From assembly GCA_963809825.1 (NCBI GenBank), contig CAWELJ010000002.1, positions 248,001-312,000 on the forward strand: a stretch of 64,000 nucleotides of DNA. Direction: 5' to 3'. The stretch is from Bog-473 sp963809825. Its GTDB lineage: Bacteria; Actinomycetota; Acidimicrobiia; Acidimicrobiales; RAAP-2. A program made the translations under genes and the position numbers. Of the stretch, positions 53,816 through 63,651 are shown one piece after another (within the stretch, counting starts at the first letter, position 1; each line of letters starts with the position of its first letter). The notes beneath the pieces are model-generated. The model made no database searches and was not told the DNA's origin. It saw only the letters and a program-made list of their open reading frames with translations.

Positions 53816-54981
53816 CTAGGGGAACGAGAACGAGGCGGGCAATCCGAGGTCTTGGCGGACCACGTTGTCCGCGGCCTGGGTCGTGCCGGTCCGATTGTGG
53901 AGCTGAGACAGCCACGCCGGGACGCCAGTGGGGGCGACGAAGGCGAACGCCTGCAGAACACTCGTGAGAGCTTGCAGCTGGGCGTAGTCGTTTTGGATCG
54001 CGCTCTGCATCGACTGGGGCCATTGGATGAAGTGCAGCTGGAAGTAGTAGTTGTTCACCGCGGTGCGGTACGCCACGACCACGAGCACCACCTGCTTCGG
54101 GGTCGGCGTGCTGCCGGCCTTCTCGAAGCCATTGATGGCGGTCAGATTCGCGCTCTGGAGGGCCGCGGCGTACCGTTGGAACTGGGTCAGGTGCGCAGCG
54201 TCGATCGGCGCGGCGAAATGATTGTGATGGACCGAGCGTGACGTCGGTCGTGTCACGGTCGTCGCGGACGGCCCGGGCGAGCCCGGGTTCTTGGCCAGAG
54301 CCGGATGCCCCCGATGACCGAGACGACCACCACGAGCGCGGCGAGCCCCAGTACCGCCAACTTGGTCATACGGTGGGACCACACACGACGAAGGCGACCG
54401 TCGGGCTCGGGCCGGGGTTCAGCGTCTCGCCCCAGCGACGATGTCCCGTCGACGCCCACGTCACCGTGCGTCCCTCCGAGCGATGGATCAATTGCGAGGG
54501 GTGGCGCCACTCTCACGGCCGGATCGTCGGTCTCCACGGCCGCATCAGCCGCTTCTTCTTGCGGTTCGATCGTTCGGGCGGACGGTGCAAGAGCCTCCGT
54601 GCGCCGTGTAACCGTTGTGGCGGGGAGAGTGAGTGCCTCTGTCGGCGGTGCAACCCCGACGGAACGATGCGTTGGCTGAATGACGAGCGGCTGTGTGTCC
54701 GCGGCGCCTTGCAAGGGCGACGGTTCGCGCACATGGGTCTCCGTGTGCTCATGAGCCTCGGTGAAGGTGGTTGTCGTCAGGGGCGGTGCCGTCGTTGCCG
54801 CGATATCGGTCGGAGATGGTCCGACCTCCACCACACCCGCCCGCCAGTCCCACGTCCGGATCGTCTCCAGCAGCGCCTCCAGGCGCTCCTCAACCGATTG
54901 GCCGTTCAGGGATGACGACGCCTCGTCGACGTGCCCCGGTGACGCGGTGTCGGTCCCATTCCGTGTCCCGTTCGTCGTCAT
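53816..54981 (-). pseudogene. Single-span membrane protein of unknown function, one frame break
   Basis: From ATG 54981 (MTTNGTRNGTDTASPGHVDE) a ~220-residue Thr/Ala/Glu/Pro-rich cytoplasmic part leads to a TM segment (KLAVLGLAALVVVVSVIGGI). At about 54305 the frame stops making sense; the next frame continues ALAKNPGSPGPSATTVTRPT, then a helical extracytoplasmic domain (IDAAHLTQFQRYAAALQSAN, YRTAVNNYYFQLHFIQWPQS) to 53816. One missing base in the TM-proximal CGGCTCTGG repairs it. No family recognised. Divergent from the GT2 gene to the right. Confidence 0.6.
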
Positions 54982-55236
54982 CGCAACCGGCCCTACCTGG
55001 CCCAAATGATCGCACGGCGTGACGCGGCCGAGGACGGTCGTCGGACCATCGCCTCGCCGTCGGGGCTGGAGTATGCGTTCTTGGTCGCACACTGTGGCGG
55101 ACATCGCGTCAATGTAGCGGCAGCGGAAGTCGACGAGTTCCCGCGTCACCTGAAGTTTGGGCGGCGGTTACTTGAGTGTCATGTGGTCAACCGCGCAGAC
55201 GGTCGGGCCACACCCCGCTTGTTAGAGTTCCCGGCG
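54982..55236. other. Divergent intergenic region
   Basis: 255 bp between the membrane-protein gene (-) and the first GT2 gene (+). The only element I can point to is TAGAGT at 55223-55228, a possible -10 eight bases before the GT2 ATG, which would make that mRNA nearly leaderless. No strong inverted repeat or small gene is evident. Confidence 0.3.
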
Positions 55237-56845
55237 ATGCAGCCAGTCGCGATGACTGAGGTTGAGGCTCAGTTGCGACTCGAGGCCAGTGTCTCCGGTT
55301 TGGCCGACCGGGTGCCCCTGATGTCCGCCCGCAGCCTGGTCTCGCGAGGGCAACGCAACTTCTTCATCGGACTGCTTGTCGTCGCTCGTCATCGGCACTG
55401 GTGCTCGATGTCCGCCTGACGATCATCGTGATCATTGCCTGCTTCACCCTGCTCTACCTGATCGCCGTGAGTCTACCGCGCCTACCTCTTCACGCGTTCC
55501 TCGAAGAGCGACGCCCTCGAGATCGTGACCGACGAGGAAGCCCTGAGCGTCCCTGACTCCGGACTTGCCCTTCTACACGATTCTGCTCCCCGCCTACAAC
55601 GAAGCATCGGTCATCATCAAGCTGATCGAGAACCTCGCCCAAATGGACTACCCGGCGAATCGCCTCGAGGTGCTCCTCCTTGATTGAGGAGGACGACGAG
55701 GAGACGTTGGCTGCGTTGCGGACCGCTCGATCCCCCGGCACAGTTCCAGCTGGTCGTGGTCCCTCCCGCCGAACCTCGCACCAAGCCCAAGGCGCTGAAC
55801 TTTGGTCTGACGCTGGCCCGGGGAGACATCGTCGCCGTCTACGACGTCGAGGACACGCCCGACATCCTCCAGCTGCGTCGAGCGGCCGTCGCGCTGGGTC
55901 GGTTCGGCCCCGAGGTGGCGTGCGTGCAGGCGAAGCTGTCGTACCGCAACGCAACTCAGAACATCATCACCAGGTGGTTCACCATCGAGTACGCCATGTG
56001 GTTCTCCTTCTTCCTGCCCGGGCTTGGTGTCGTTGGATGCACCGATTCCGCTGGGCGGGACGTCGAACCATTTCCGACGCGAGCGCCCTGCGGGCCCTCG
56101 GGGGATGGGATCCCTACAACGTCACGGAGGACTGCGACCTCGGGATCCGGATGTTCCGCGAGCACTATCAGATCAAGGTGCTCGAGTCGACCACGCTGGA
56201 GGAAGCCAACAGCGATTTCGTGAACTGGGTCAAGCAACGGTCCCGTTGGTACAAGGGCTACCTGCAGACCTTCCTCATCCATCTCCGCTCCCCTGCGTGA
56301 GCTCATCAAGGAGATCGGCCTCAAGGGCGTCGGTCACCTGTGCGCCTTCGTCGGCGGCACCCCGATCCTGGCCGTGGTCAACCCGCTCTTCTGGCTCATG
56401 ACCCTCGTGTGGTTCGTCGCCGCACCCCAGTTCCTGAAGGAGATCTTCCCGGCTCCCGTGTACTACGTCGGCCTGCGTCCTGTGGGCCTTCGGGAACTTC
56501 CTGCTGTGGTACCTGACCGTGCTCACGGCGCGCCACACCAGACCGAGAGGTCTGGTGCTGGCGGCCGTGCTCGTGCCCGTCTACTGGGTGATGATGTCCA
56601 TCGCCGCCGTGAAGGCGATGTGGCAGCTGGTGGTGACCCCATCCTTCTGGGAGAAGACGGCCCATGGCCTCGACTCCGACGTGGAGGATCCCGACGCCGA
56701 GGATCCCGACGCCGCGAAGCCCGAGGCTCGCTTCGTCGTCACAGCGGCCGGAGCGGATCCGGATCGATCGGCGGTGAGCGGATCTGCGCGGCCCCTGGGC
56801 GAATGTGCGGGCACCGTCGGCCCGACTGTTTCCAATGCGAACTAG
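55237..56845 (+). pseudogene. GT2 processive-type glycosyltransferase, broken by several frame changes
   Basis: Membrane glycan synthase, ~530 aa if repaired. Across at least six frame switches one reads: MQPVAMTEVEAQLRLEASVS; a TM pair (LTIIVIIACFTLLYLIAVS); FYTILLPAYNEASVIIKLIE; the DxD region VAVYDVEDTPD; FTIEYAMWFSFFLPG; TEDCDLGIRMF; the QRSRWYKGYLQT product motif; then C-terminal TMs (NPLFWLMTLVWFVAAPQF, LVLAAVLVPVYWVMMSIAAV). All catalytic motifs survive in order, with no substitution stops inside segments, so clustered indels in the assembly are as likely as decay. The product glycan cannot be named. Confidence 0.75.
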
Positions 56846-56916
56846 GCGCGATCAAGAGGTAATTTCTCCATGGCAGAAGCGGTTTTCGCTTGTGGACTCC
56901 GACCCAAGTCGTGACA

Positions 56917-57700
56917 ATGTCCTCGATGAGCCAGACCCTCCCCCGTGTCCCGCGAGACCTGTGCCGGATGACCCCGGCGAGCGTCGACATCACGATCCCC
57001 GTCCTCAACGAAGAGGGCTCGCTCGAGAGCAGCCTTACCACGCTGGCCGCCTACCTCGACACCGAAGGCCCCTACGACTGGTGCATCACGGTTGCCGACA
57101 ACGGCAGCTCGGACAAGACGTTCGAACTCGCACACGCCTTCGTTGCAGCGCACCCGCGCACGAGGGTCATCCGACTCGACCAACGGGCCGCGGGCGGGCA
57201 CTCAAGCAGGCTTGGTCCACCAGCACCGCCGACGTCGTCGCCTACATGGATGTGGATCTCTCCACCGGGCTCGAGTCGCTCCGACAACTCCTGGACCCCA
57301 TCGTGGAGGGTCGCTGCGAAGTGTCCATCGGTTCGCGGCTCGCCCCGGGTGCTGAAATCGCCCGCACCGTGCAGCGTGAGGTGATATCGCGCCTCTACAA
57401 CATGATCGCGCGGTGCTTTCTCAAGTACGGCATCGTCGATGCCCAATGCGGCTTCAAGGCGATCAGGGCGAGTCTGGCCCGGGACTTGATTCCCAAGATC
57501 GAGGACAACGGGTGGTTCTTCGACACCGAACTGCTCGCCCTCGCCTACCGGAGCGGGCTCGGATCAATGAAGTACCGGTGCGCTGGGTCGAGGACAGCGA
57601 CTCGAGGGTCAAGATCGTCAAGACGGCGACGGACGATCTGAAGGGGATCGGCGGCTTTGGCGACCGCAGAACGGGCGTTCCGAGAGAGCCCCCGCGGCTC
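56917..57700 (+). pseudogene. GT2 glycosyltransferase, GtrB/dolichol-phosphate-mannose-synthase-like, two frame changes
   Basis: Transfers a sugar from a nucleotide to a lipid-phosphate carrier in relatives. Reads DITIPVLNEEGSLESSLTTL and VADNGSSDKTFELAHAF from ATG 56917; near 57190 the frame changes to GRALKQAWSTSTADVVAYMD with the DVDLSTGL metal motif, IGSRLAPGAE and AQCGFKAIRA; near 57570 it changes again to INEVPVRWVEDSDSRVKIVK. The right end is approximate because the junction with the methyltransferase gene is unclear. Order and completeness of motifs argue for indel errors or very recent inactivation. Confidence 0.75.
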
Positions 57701-58433
57701 TCACGGGTTCCGCGCACTCGTGTCTCCGGTCGCCAGGAGGAGGAGAGCGGCGTCGACTTCGACGAGACCACGCCAGACTACGAGGACGCCGTCGACCGGT
57801 CGGTGTCCTTCACCGGGAGGGACTCCGCGTTCTTCGCACGCCGCAAGGTGGAAATCCTCGAGGACATCGTCCGTCCTCGGCTGGGCTCGCTGCAGGGGCT
57901 CGCTCTCCTGGACGTCGGTTGCGGGACGGGCACGACGGACCGGCACTTCGCCCCGCGAGTTCGGAAGCTTCACGGCGTCGACGTCTCCGAGGAGATGCTG
58001 GTCCAGGCTCAGCACCACGTGCCCAAGGCGAAGTTCAGCTGGTACGACGGGGAGAAGCTCCCCTTCGCCGACAAAACCTTCGATGTCGTGGTCGCCATCT
58101 GCGTGCTGCATCACGTTCCGGTCTCCAAGCGGTTCAAGATGGTCAGCGAGATGGTCCGCGTGACCCGGCCCGAAGGAATCGTGGCCGTCTTCGAGCACAA
58201 CCCCTTCAATCCGCTGACCCGCCACGCCGTGAACACATGTGAGCTCGACAAGGACGCCGTGTTGCTCTCCTCCGCGAGGCGGTCGGTCTGCTGAGGGACG
58301 CGGCCGATGTCGAGCCGGAAGTCCGCCACTACCTTTTCTCGCCACTCGGCGGCGCCATGGCTGCTCGCTCGACCGGCACCTCCGCAACGTGCCCCTCGGC
58401 GGCCAGTACGTCGCCTGGGCACGGCGGTCGTAG
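57700..58433 (+). pseudogene. SAM-dependent methyltransferase, start unclear, frame change near the end
   Basis: The class I fold is clear: FDETTPDYEDAVDRSVSFTG, motif I LLDVGCGTGTTDRHF, LHGVDVSEEMLVQAQ, FDVVVAICVLHHV and EMVRVTRPEGIVAVFEHNPF. No start codon lies in frame just before it; the open frame runs back into the preceding GT2. Near 58270 the frame changes, and the tail LDRHLRNVPLGGQYVAWARRS ends at a TAG at 58433. Probably a sugar O-methyltransferase or lipid-linked sugar modifier by context. Confidence 0.7.
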
Positions 58434-58470
58434 TCGAGTCGGTTTCGGCGAGATTCCGGTACGGCGCATG

Positions 58471-58506
58471 CCGAGCGGGCCCAGCCGCGCCCCCCCCCCC
58501 GCTCGG
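58471..58506. terminator. Bidirectional terminator-like hairpin with C11 run
   Basis: CCGAGCGGG (58471-58479) and CCCGCTCGG (58498-58506) form a perfect nine-pair stem between convergent genes. The loop contains eleven consecutive C (58490-58500), the longest homopolymer in the window. Confidence 0.6.
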
Positions 58507-58554
58507 GGACAAGCTGTTACGTTCGATGGTCCCATCGTGGCGCGTCGGCCGTCA

Positions 58555-60334
58555 CTATGCACCTGGTTGGAGTGATGGAGCACGTGAAAGAGACGGAAAT
58601 CTGGGCAAGCGGCCGCGCGCGGGGAACTGGTGCACCATCTTGGTGAACTCAGCCCCAGTGCTCCACAGGGCGGGGTACTCGAGATTCGGGGGAGTTTCCG
58701 GGATCTCCGCGGGGTCAGCCTCCAGGATGTAGTGGATGTGAAACGTGATGGGATCGGCCAGGGTGCGCTCGAAGTCCCGGTCGTTCGGGATCACGAAGAG
58801 TTCGGGTTGGCTGCTCGTTGTGAGACGTCGGGAAGACAGCAGATGGAGTTGTCGACGACGACGTCCCCGTCGGGGAGGTGCAGGCCGGCAAAGTAGTTGC
58901 CCAACGCCAAGGTCTGCGGATAGTCTCCTGAGATCGTTAGCAGTCGGATGCGAATGGAAGATGAATCCGAGTTTCGCGGTCTGTTCGAGACCGATGTCCT
59001 GGGTTGAACATGTCCGACGCCGTGTTCACCGTGGCCGGGATCATGACGACAAGCACGAGGCCAAGAGCGGCTAGTGCACTCCGAGGCACGACGTCGAAAC
59101 GTGACGATCCCGTCCCGGCGAGACGTCAGCCTGAGCGCACGAGACGTCTGCAGGGCCGCCACGAGGCTGCCGACGAGCAGGACCTCGAGTGGTACGGCAA
59201 CGATCCAGTACCGAAAGAAGTTCTCAATGCTGTTGCCCATGAACGCCAGCAGTCGAACCCCAGCGCTCCTCCGAGCACGGTCAGGGGAGCCAGTATCCGG
59301 GGATCCCGTCTCCTGAAGGCCACGACGATCGAGGCACGAGCACGACGGGTAGCAAGGGTCCGAACGCCCCGAGGGCGTGGATCTCGAAGAGCATCCGGCC
59401 GTGGAAGGTCTTGTGGTGCAGGAAGAGTTCCTGCGCCGAGTTGCCGTAGATGGACTGGAACTGCGCGAAGAATTGTCCGGTGATCACGTAGCTCATGATG
59501 GCCCAACCCACTGCGGCAACGAAGGCCGGAACGCCGAAGATCGCGAAGTCCGACATTGCCGTTCTGACCCGTGATGGTCGCCGTCCGTCGGCCCGCCAGT
59601 AGCTGACAACCCCCACGGCCACGCCTCCCAGCAGAGCGCCAATGCGGCCTCGTTGCGGGTCAAATAGCAGAAGCCCAGCGCGACCGCGCCATAGGCGAGC
59701 GACCGAAGATCAGCCTCATACATCCATCGCAACAGGTAGCGCGTGGCGGCCATAAGGGTGAACAGGAAGAGGCCCTCACTCATCCCGTTGCGCCGTAGAA
59801 CAGGATCATGGGATTCAGGGCGAAGAAGGCCGTGAGAACGAGTCGGGTAGTCGGGTCACACCCCATTCGCGCAACGCCGCGCAGAGTTGGTAAACGGCGC
59901 CGGCCATGGCGAGCGCACTCACCAGGCTCCCGGCCATGTTGTTGTGCGAGAGGGCCGGCCAGAGGTGGTTCCCGGGCAGGAACACCATGTCGGCCAGCGA
60001 CTGCAGCGGATTCCAGACGAACCCAACTGCGACAAGTGCGGGTCCCGGGAATAGATGATGTAGAACCCGTTGGCCATCCGGGAGAAGGAGTCGAGCGTAA
60101 ATGTCCGGTACTTGAAATCGAGCAGGATGGCGACGACCAGGTAGACACCAAAGGCGAGGAGGAAGACGATGCGTCCTTCTCTGATCAGGCGGCGGCCCAG
60201 GGAGCGTTGGTCGTCGTTGCGGGCGACCGGGCGCACGTCGCGAGGTCGGGGGATCTCCGGCCGCTCGGCGAGAGGTCCACCCGACGCTCGACGTCCTGTT
60301 CACGAATCAGGGTCGATGTTGCGGTGTGCTCCAC
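58555..60334 (-). pseudogene. Polytopic GT-C (GT39/PMT-like) membrane glycosyltransferase, many frame changes
   Basis: Predicted lipid-linked-sugar glycosyltransferase. GTG at 60334 overlaps the upstream TAG (TAGTG). Pieces in successive frames: RIVFLLAFGVYLVVAILLDF, MANGFYIIYSRDPHLSQLGF (first loop with Asp, as in GT-C enzymes), VWNPLQSLADMVFLPGNHLW, LTAFFALNPMILFYGATGMS, EGLFLFTLMAATRYLLRWMY, FCYLTRNEAALA, FAIFGVPAFVAAVGWAIMSY, FRYWIVAVPLEVLLVGSLVA, and a C-terminal soluble part (LLTISGDYPQTLALGNYFAG, FHIHYILEADPAEIPETPPN). At least six frame changes in 1.8 kb. Acceptor and donor unknown. Confidence 0.7.
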
Positions 60335-60930
60335 TACCTGGCCAAGCCTTCAGTCAAGCGGTGGCCGGCTGCAGTCACTACCGTCCGCCGGCCGGCGATC
60401 CTCGCGACCCTCCTCGCGATCCTTGTTCGGTAACGGCTGTCTCCGAAATCTGGGACGACATCGGCCATGGTGAAGGCAAAGAAAGGGTCTTCGGCAGTGG
60501 GTGGCGTTGGTGCGTCAGCATCGTGCGAATCGGTTCGTGCGACGCCCACTTGAGGTTCTTCGACAACGCCTCGTGCCAATTGATCGGCGATGACGACGAC
60601 CCGTCCGATGGCGTGCTCGAGCGAGCGAGAGTCGGCGACCGATGCCGCGACGGTCTCCCAGTCGACAGCGTTTGGAGAGCATCCGTTCCCACCGTCCCCG
60701 ACGCGTTCTTGACAACCACATGCTCCACGAACCTGCGCACGAGGTCGAACGCACCGATGTCAAAGGAATGGCTGGCGGGAGCCGATCTCTCCGGTGTGCC
60801 ATTGGTGCTTACGAGAGCGTCGCGGGTGATCATCGACGGACACGGTCCAACGGAACATGCGTCCGCCCAGGATGTCGTTTGCGTGTGCAAGGCGGTTTTC
60901 ACCGTCTTCGGTGCTTGCAGACGTGGCACT
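60334..60930 (-). pseudogene. Hypothetical protein, frame-broken
   Basis: Not recognised. Readable parts are SHSFDIGAFDLVRRFVEHVV, VKNASGTVGTDALQTL, then after a frame change near 60660 DWETVAASVADSRSLEHAIG, RVVVIADQLARGVVEEPQ and an end at GHRLTEGLAR before TAG at 60336-60334. The start is uncertain: GTG at 60929 and later codons are possible. It sits between the coiled-coil gene and the GT-C gene on the same strand, so it probably belongs to that operon. Confidence 0.45.
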
Positions 60931-60950
60931 GCAAGTATCGGGTGAATCGC

Positions 60951-61553
60951 TCAGTCGCCTTCGGGCACGCCCGAGGAGGGTTCGATTTCGGTCATTCCTC
61001 GTTCGCTCGCTGGAGTCAACATGGAATTCAGTGCGCCCAATTCCTTGAGCAGCTCATTGTTCACCGCTGTGAAGCCAGCGATGGCTGACTGCAGCTCGCG
61101 AGCGGTCCTCGTCGATGCAAACGCTGCTTCCTGCGCCTGTCGGCGGATGTCGTGAGCCTCCTCGGTGGCCTCGGCAAGGATCTGTTTGGCTTTGGCCTCG
61201 GCCTCACCCAGAATCTCGTGAATCGTGAGTTCGAGCTTGGACAACGAAGCTTCCGAGAACCGCTGTGCCTCGACAAAGAGTCGGCCGATCTCGAATTCCG
61301 TCGTCTCCACCTTGGACGCGCTCGCCAGCCGGGTGTTCGCCTCGTTCAGCCGGCCCTGCAACTCCTCAATCGTGCTGGCAATGGTGTGCAGTTCCGTATT
61401 GACCCACTCGACTTCCGTCGCCGGCGTGGGCGCTGATCGACTCTGCAGCGGTGCGTCGTTGCCAAGACTCGACACCGGCACCTCCCGCGGGGTGTCGTGG
61501 GACGGCTCGCGAACACCGAACACCGAATCGATAGGCATGGTGGACATGGCCAC
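60951..61553 (-). CDS. Coiled-coil protein of unknown function
   Basis: Intact 200-residue frame. Residues ~50-180 form long predicted coiled coil with heptads (TELHTIASTIEELQGRLNEA, KLELTIHEILGEAEAKAKQI, LAEATEEAHDIRRQAQEAAF). It resembles DivIVA/Wag31-type and ATP-synthase-b-like scaffolds in style, but lacks the DivIVA N-terminal motif. GTG 61553 has AGGA close upstream; ATG 61547 is the alternative. First gene of the minus-strand set, perhaps a scaffold for the membrane glycosyltransferase. Confidence 0.7.
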   Translation of the reverse strand: MAMSTMPIDSVFGVREPSHDTPREVPVSSLGNDAPLQSRSAPTPATEVEWVNTELHTIASTIEELQGRLNEANTRLASASKVETTEFEIGRLFVEAQRFSEASLSKLELTIHEILGEAEAKAKQILAEATEEAHDIRRQAQEAAFASTRTARELQSAIAGFTAVNNELLKELGALNSMLTPASERGMTEIEPSSGVPEGD

Positions 61554-61827
61554 CCATTCCTATCCCCGAATTTGTGCCACCTACAAGTCGGAATTCGAAG
61601 GTTTTGCCTCCCGTTCATGCTCTCGTAAGGCGGGAAACGCCTACGTCACCCAGGTGATTTGCTCGGGCAAGCGCCACGGAAGGCGGTAGCTCACGGATGC
61701 TGCGGTGCCCGACCGAGAGCTCGTCTGGCCTGCAGCTAGATTCATGCCCGTTCAACGCCAACGCCGATGTGATTGCCTCAACGCTCCGAGCCCCAGTTCC
61801 CGACGCATGAGTTTGAGCTGAGACCCC
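61554..61827. other. Divergent intergenic region
   Basis: 274 bp between the coiled-coil gene (-) and a DUF2510-like gene (+). TAGATT at 61737-61742 could be a -10 for the right-hand gene. No RNA gene, strong hairpin or extra coding frame is convincing. Confidence 0.3.
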
Positions 61828-62775
61828 ATGAGCCAAACAACCGGCTGGGTGCCCGATCCCTACGGGGTTCACGAATTTCGCTTCTTCTCCGGTGACGGCA
61901 AGCCGACGCTGCTCGTGATGGATGGCGGGAAGACGTCGTACGACAGGCCCCCAGCGACCGAACTCCCACAGGCTCCGGAGCCATCACCCAAATTCGAATC
62001 CGGGTCGGCTCCGGAGCCCACGCCGCGCTCCGATCTCGAGCCAGCAACGGCTGGCGTTACACGTCCCGAGCTAGGTTCACCGCGGACGGTGGCTGCCGAG
62101 GGTCAGCCCGTGGTCCACATGACAATGCCAGCTCCCGAGATCAAAACCGACCATTCTGAGGGCCTCCCTTCTGCGACGGCTCGGGACCAGGCGCGTGTGG
62201 CGGTTCCGCCGGTGACTCTCTTCGCAGACGACCGATCAACCCGAGGAGTCGTGGACCGCAGCCCGGAGCCGATGAGCCGGCCACTCAAGATCGGCTATGG
62301 CGTCGTATTCGGAGTCTTGGCCGTCAGTGTGTTGGGGTTTGCATTCGTCCATCTCCACCACCCCGGCACAACGCCGGCGAGAACGGCACAACGGACACGG
62401 ACAACGACCACGTCATCGGTTCCCCAGACGACGACCACTGTCGCACTACCCACCGCGTTGAAGCCGGGCGCCGAGGCCGCGGCCACGACACTGATTTCGA
62501 GCTGGGCAACACAGAACAGAGTCGCAGCACTATCCGTGGCGACCCCGGCCGCTGTCACCACCCTCTTTGCCGTGCCCTACGCCAGCGGACTTGCCGAGGA
62601 TCGCGGCTGCAGCAGTTCCTTCACACCGATCGTGTGCACGTTCGGGCCGCCGGGGGGCGCATCACCCAACGATCCGATCTATCAGGTCTACGTTTCTCAG
62701 GCTCCCGGTGGCTGGTACGTAAGCTCGGTGAAGGTCGAGAATGTGGGTTCCGGCCAAACAAGCACAGCTGGTTGA
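61828..62775 (+). CDS. Single-span membrane protein with N-terminal DUF2510-like domain
   Basis: 315 aa, intact. Residues ~6-45 (GWVPDPYGVHEFRFFSGDGK) match the short Trp/Pro/Asp/Gly pattern of DUF2510, common at the N terminus of actinobacterial membrane proteins. A Pro/Glu/Thr-rich region follows, then a TM segment near 153-173 (IGYGVVFGVLAVSVLGFAFV), a Thr-rich stalk and a small extracytoplasmic domain with two Cys (EDRGCSSSFTPIVCTFG). Function unknown. Confidence 0.75.
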   Translation: MSQTTGWVPDPYGVHEFRFFSGDGKPTLLVMDGGKTSYDRPPATELPQAPEPSPKFESGSAPEPTPRSDLEPATAGVTRPELGSPRTVAAEGQPVVHMTMPAPEIKTDHSEGLPSATARDQARVAVPPVTLFADDRSTRGVVDRSPEPMSRPLKIGYGVVFGVLAVSVLGFAFVHLHHPGTTPARTAQRTRTTTTSSVPQTTTTVALPTALKPGAEAAATTLISSWATQNRVAALSVATPAAVTTLFAVPYASGLAEDRGCSSSFTPIVCTFGPPGGASPNDPIYQVYVSQAPGGWYVSSVKVENVGSGQTSTAG

Positions 62776-62850
62776 GGAAGCATGCAATGGAGTCCGTCCT
62801 CGTGAGATGGCCGTCTTGACTGAGACCAAGATCCCGGCCACCGTTTAGGT

Positions 62851-63555
62851 ATGTCACCTCCGGACCAAGCCAGTAGTGCCGCGGGCGTCAATGGCGGCCA
62901 GACGGGACTCGGATCGAGCGACGGCAGCGCCGTGCCCGCTCGCGGGGAGCTCGGTATCAAGGAGAAGCGAACCTGGAAGACCTGGCAGCTCGCCACCGGC
63001 ATGGTGGTAGCGGCTTTGGTGGGGATGGGGTTGAACTACCGCACAGTGGGCGGGAGTCAGTCGTCGGGCGCCCCGGCGTATCACATCCCCACATCCACCG
63101 CGTCGACCACCTCCACGACGTCGGCGAGCGGTTCCAGTGGATCCACGACCACAACCGCCGCCGCCGGCGGAGCCACTACCACGACGACTCAGGCTGGCGG
63201 ATCCACCACGACGTCCACCGCACCATCGACGTCCTCCACCGTCGCTGCCGGACCAGCACGCGTCCTGATGGGCCCGACGCAGATGCAAGGCAATTGGACC
63301 AGCCCGACTTTCACGACCACTGCTGCGGGTTGGAACATCGGTTGGGCATTCAGATGTGTCCCGGCACCTGCGGGCGGACCATCGTTCCAGGTCTTCGTGA
63401 CCCCGGTCGGGTCTTCTCCCGGCAAGACCCCCGCAATCACCCAGACGGGACCATCAGGACAATCGGTCACGACGCAATCCACCCTTGGAGCACAGACGTT
63501 GGTGGTGCAGGCCCCCGCGACTTGTACCTGGGCGGTCAAGGTCACCGGTTCGTAG
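62851..63555 (+). CDS. Membrane-anchored protein with Thr/Ser-rich stalk
   Basis: 234 aa, intact. A ~45-residue cytoplasmic lead, a TM segment (WQLATGMVVAALVGMGLNY), a ~70-residue Thr/Ser/Gly stalk, then a ~95-residue beta-like domain (GWNIGWAFRCVPAPAG, QTLVVQAPATCTWAVKVTGS) with two Cys that may pair. Similar in layout to the gene before it. The stalk suggests the domain is held away from the membrane; no family recognised. Confidence 0.7.
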   Translation: MSPPDQASSAAGVNGGQTGLGSSDGSAVPARGELGIKEKRTWKTWQLATGMVVAALVGMGLNYRTVGGSQSSGAPAYHIPTSTASTTSTTSASGSSGSTTTTAAAGGATTTTTQAGGSTTTSTAPSTSSTVAAGPARVLMGPTQMQGNWTSPTFTTTAAGWNIGWAFRCVPAPAGGPSFQVFVTPVGSSPGKTPAITQTGPSGQSVTTQSTLGAQTLVVQAPATCTWAVKVTGS

Positions 63556-63651
63556 GGCCCGCGTCGCCACACACACACCGAAGACCCGGACCGCGCACCG
63601 GGGTCGTGGACCGAAAGCCGTCGGACGCTGGTGAGCCGATTCGTTGGATAC

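Noticed and set aside
63050..63240. Possible CRISPR-like or tandem repeat in the Thr/Ser stalk region
   Set aside because: The ACC/ACG repeats are codon-level repetition encoding a Thr/Ser-rich stalk, with no regular repeat-spacer structure.
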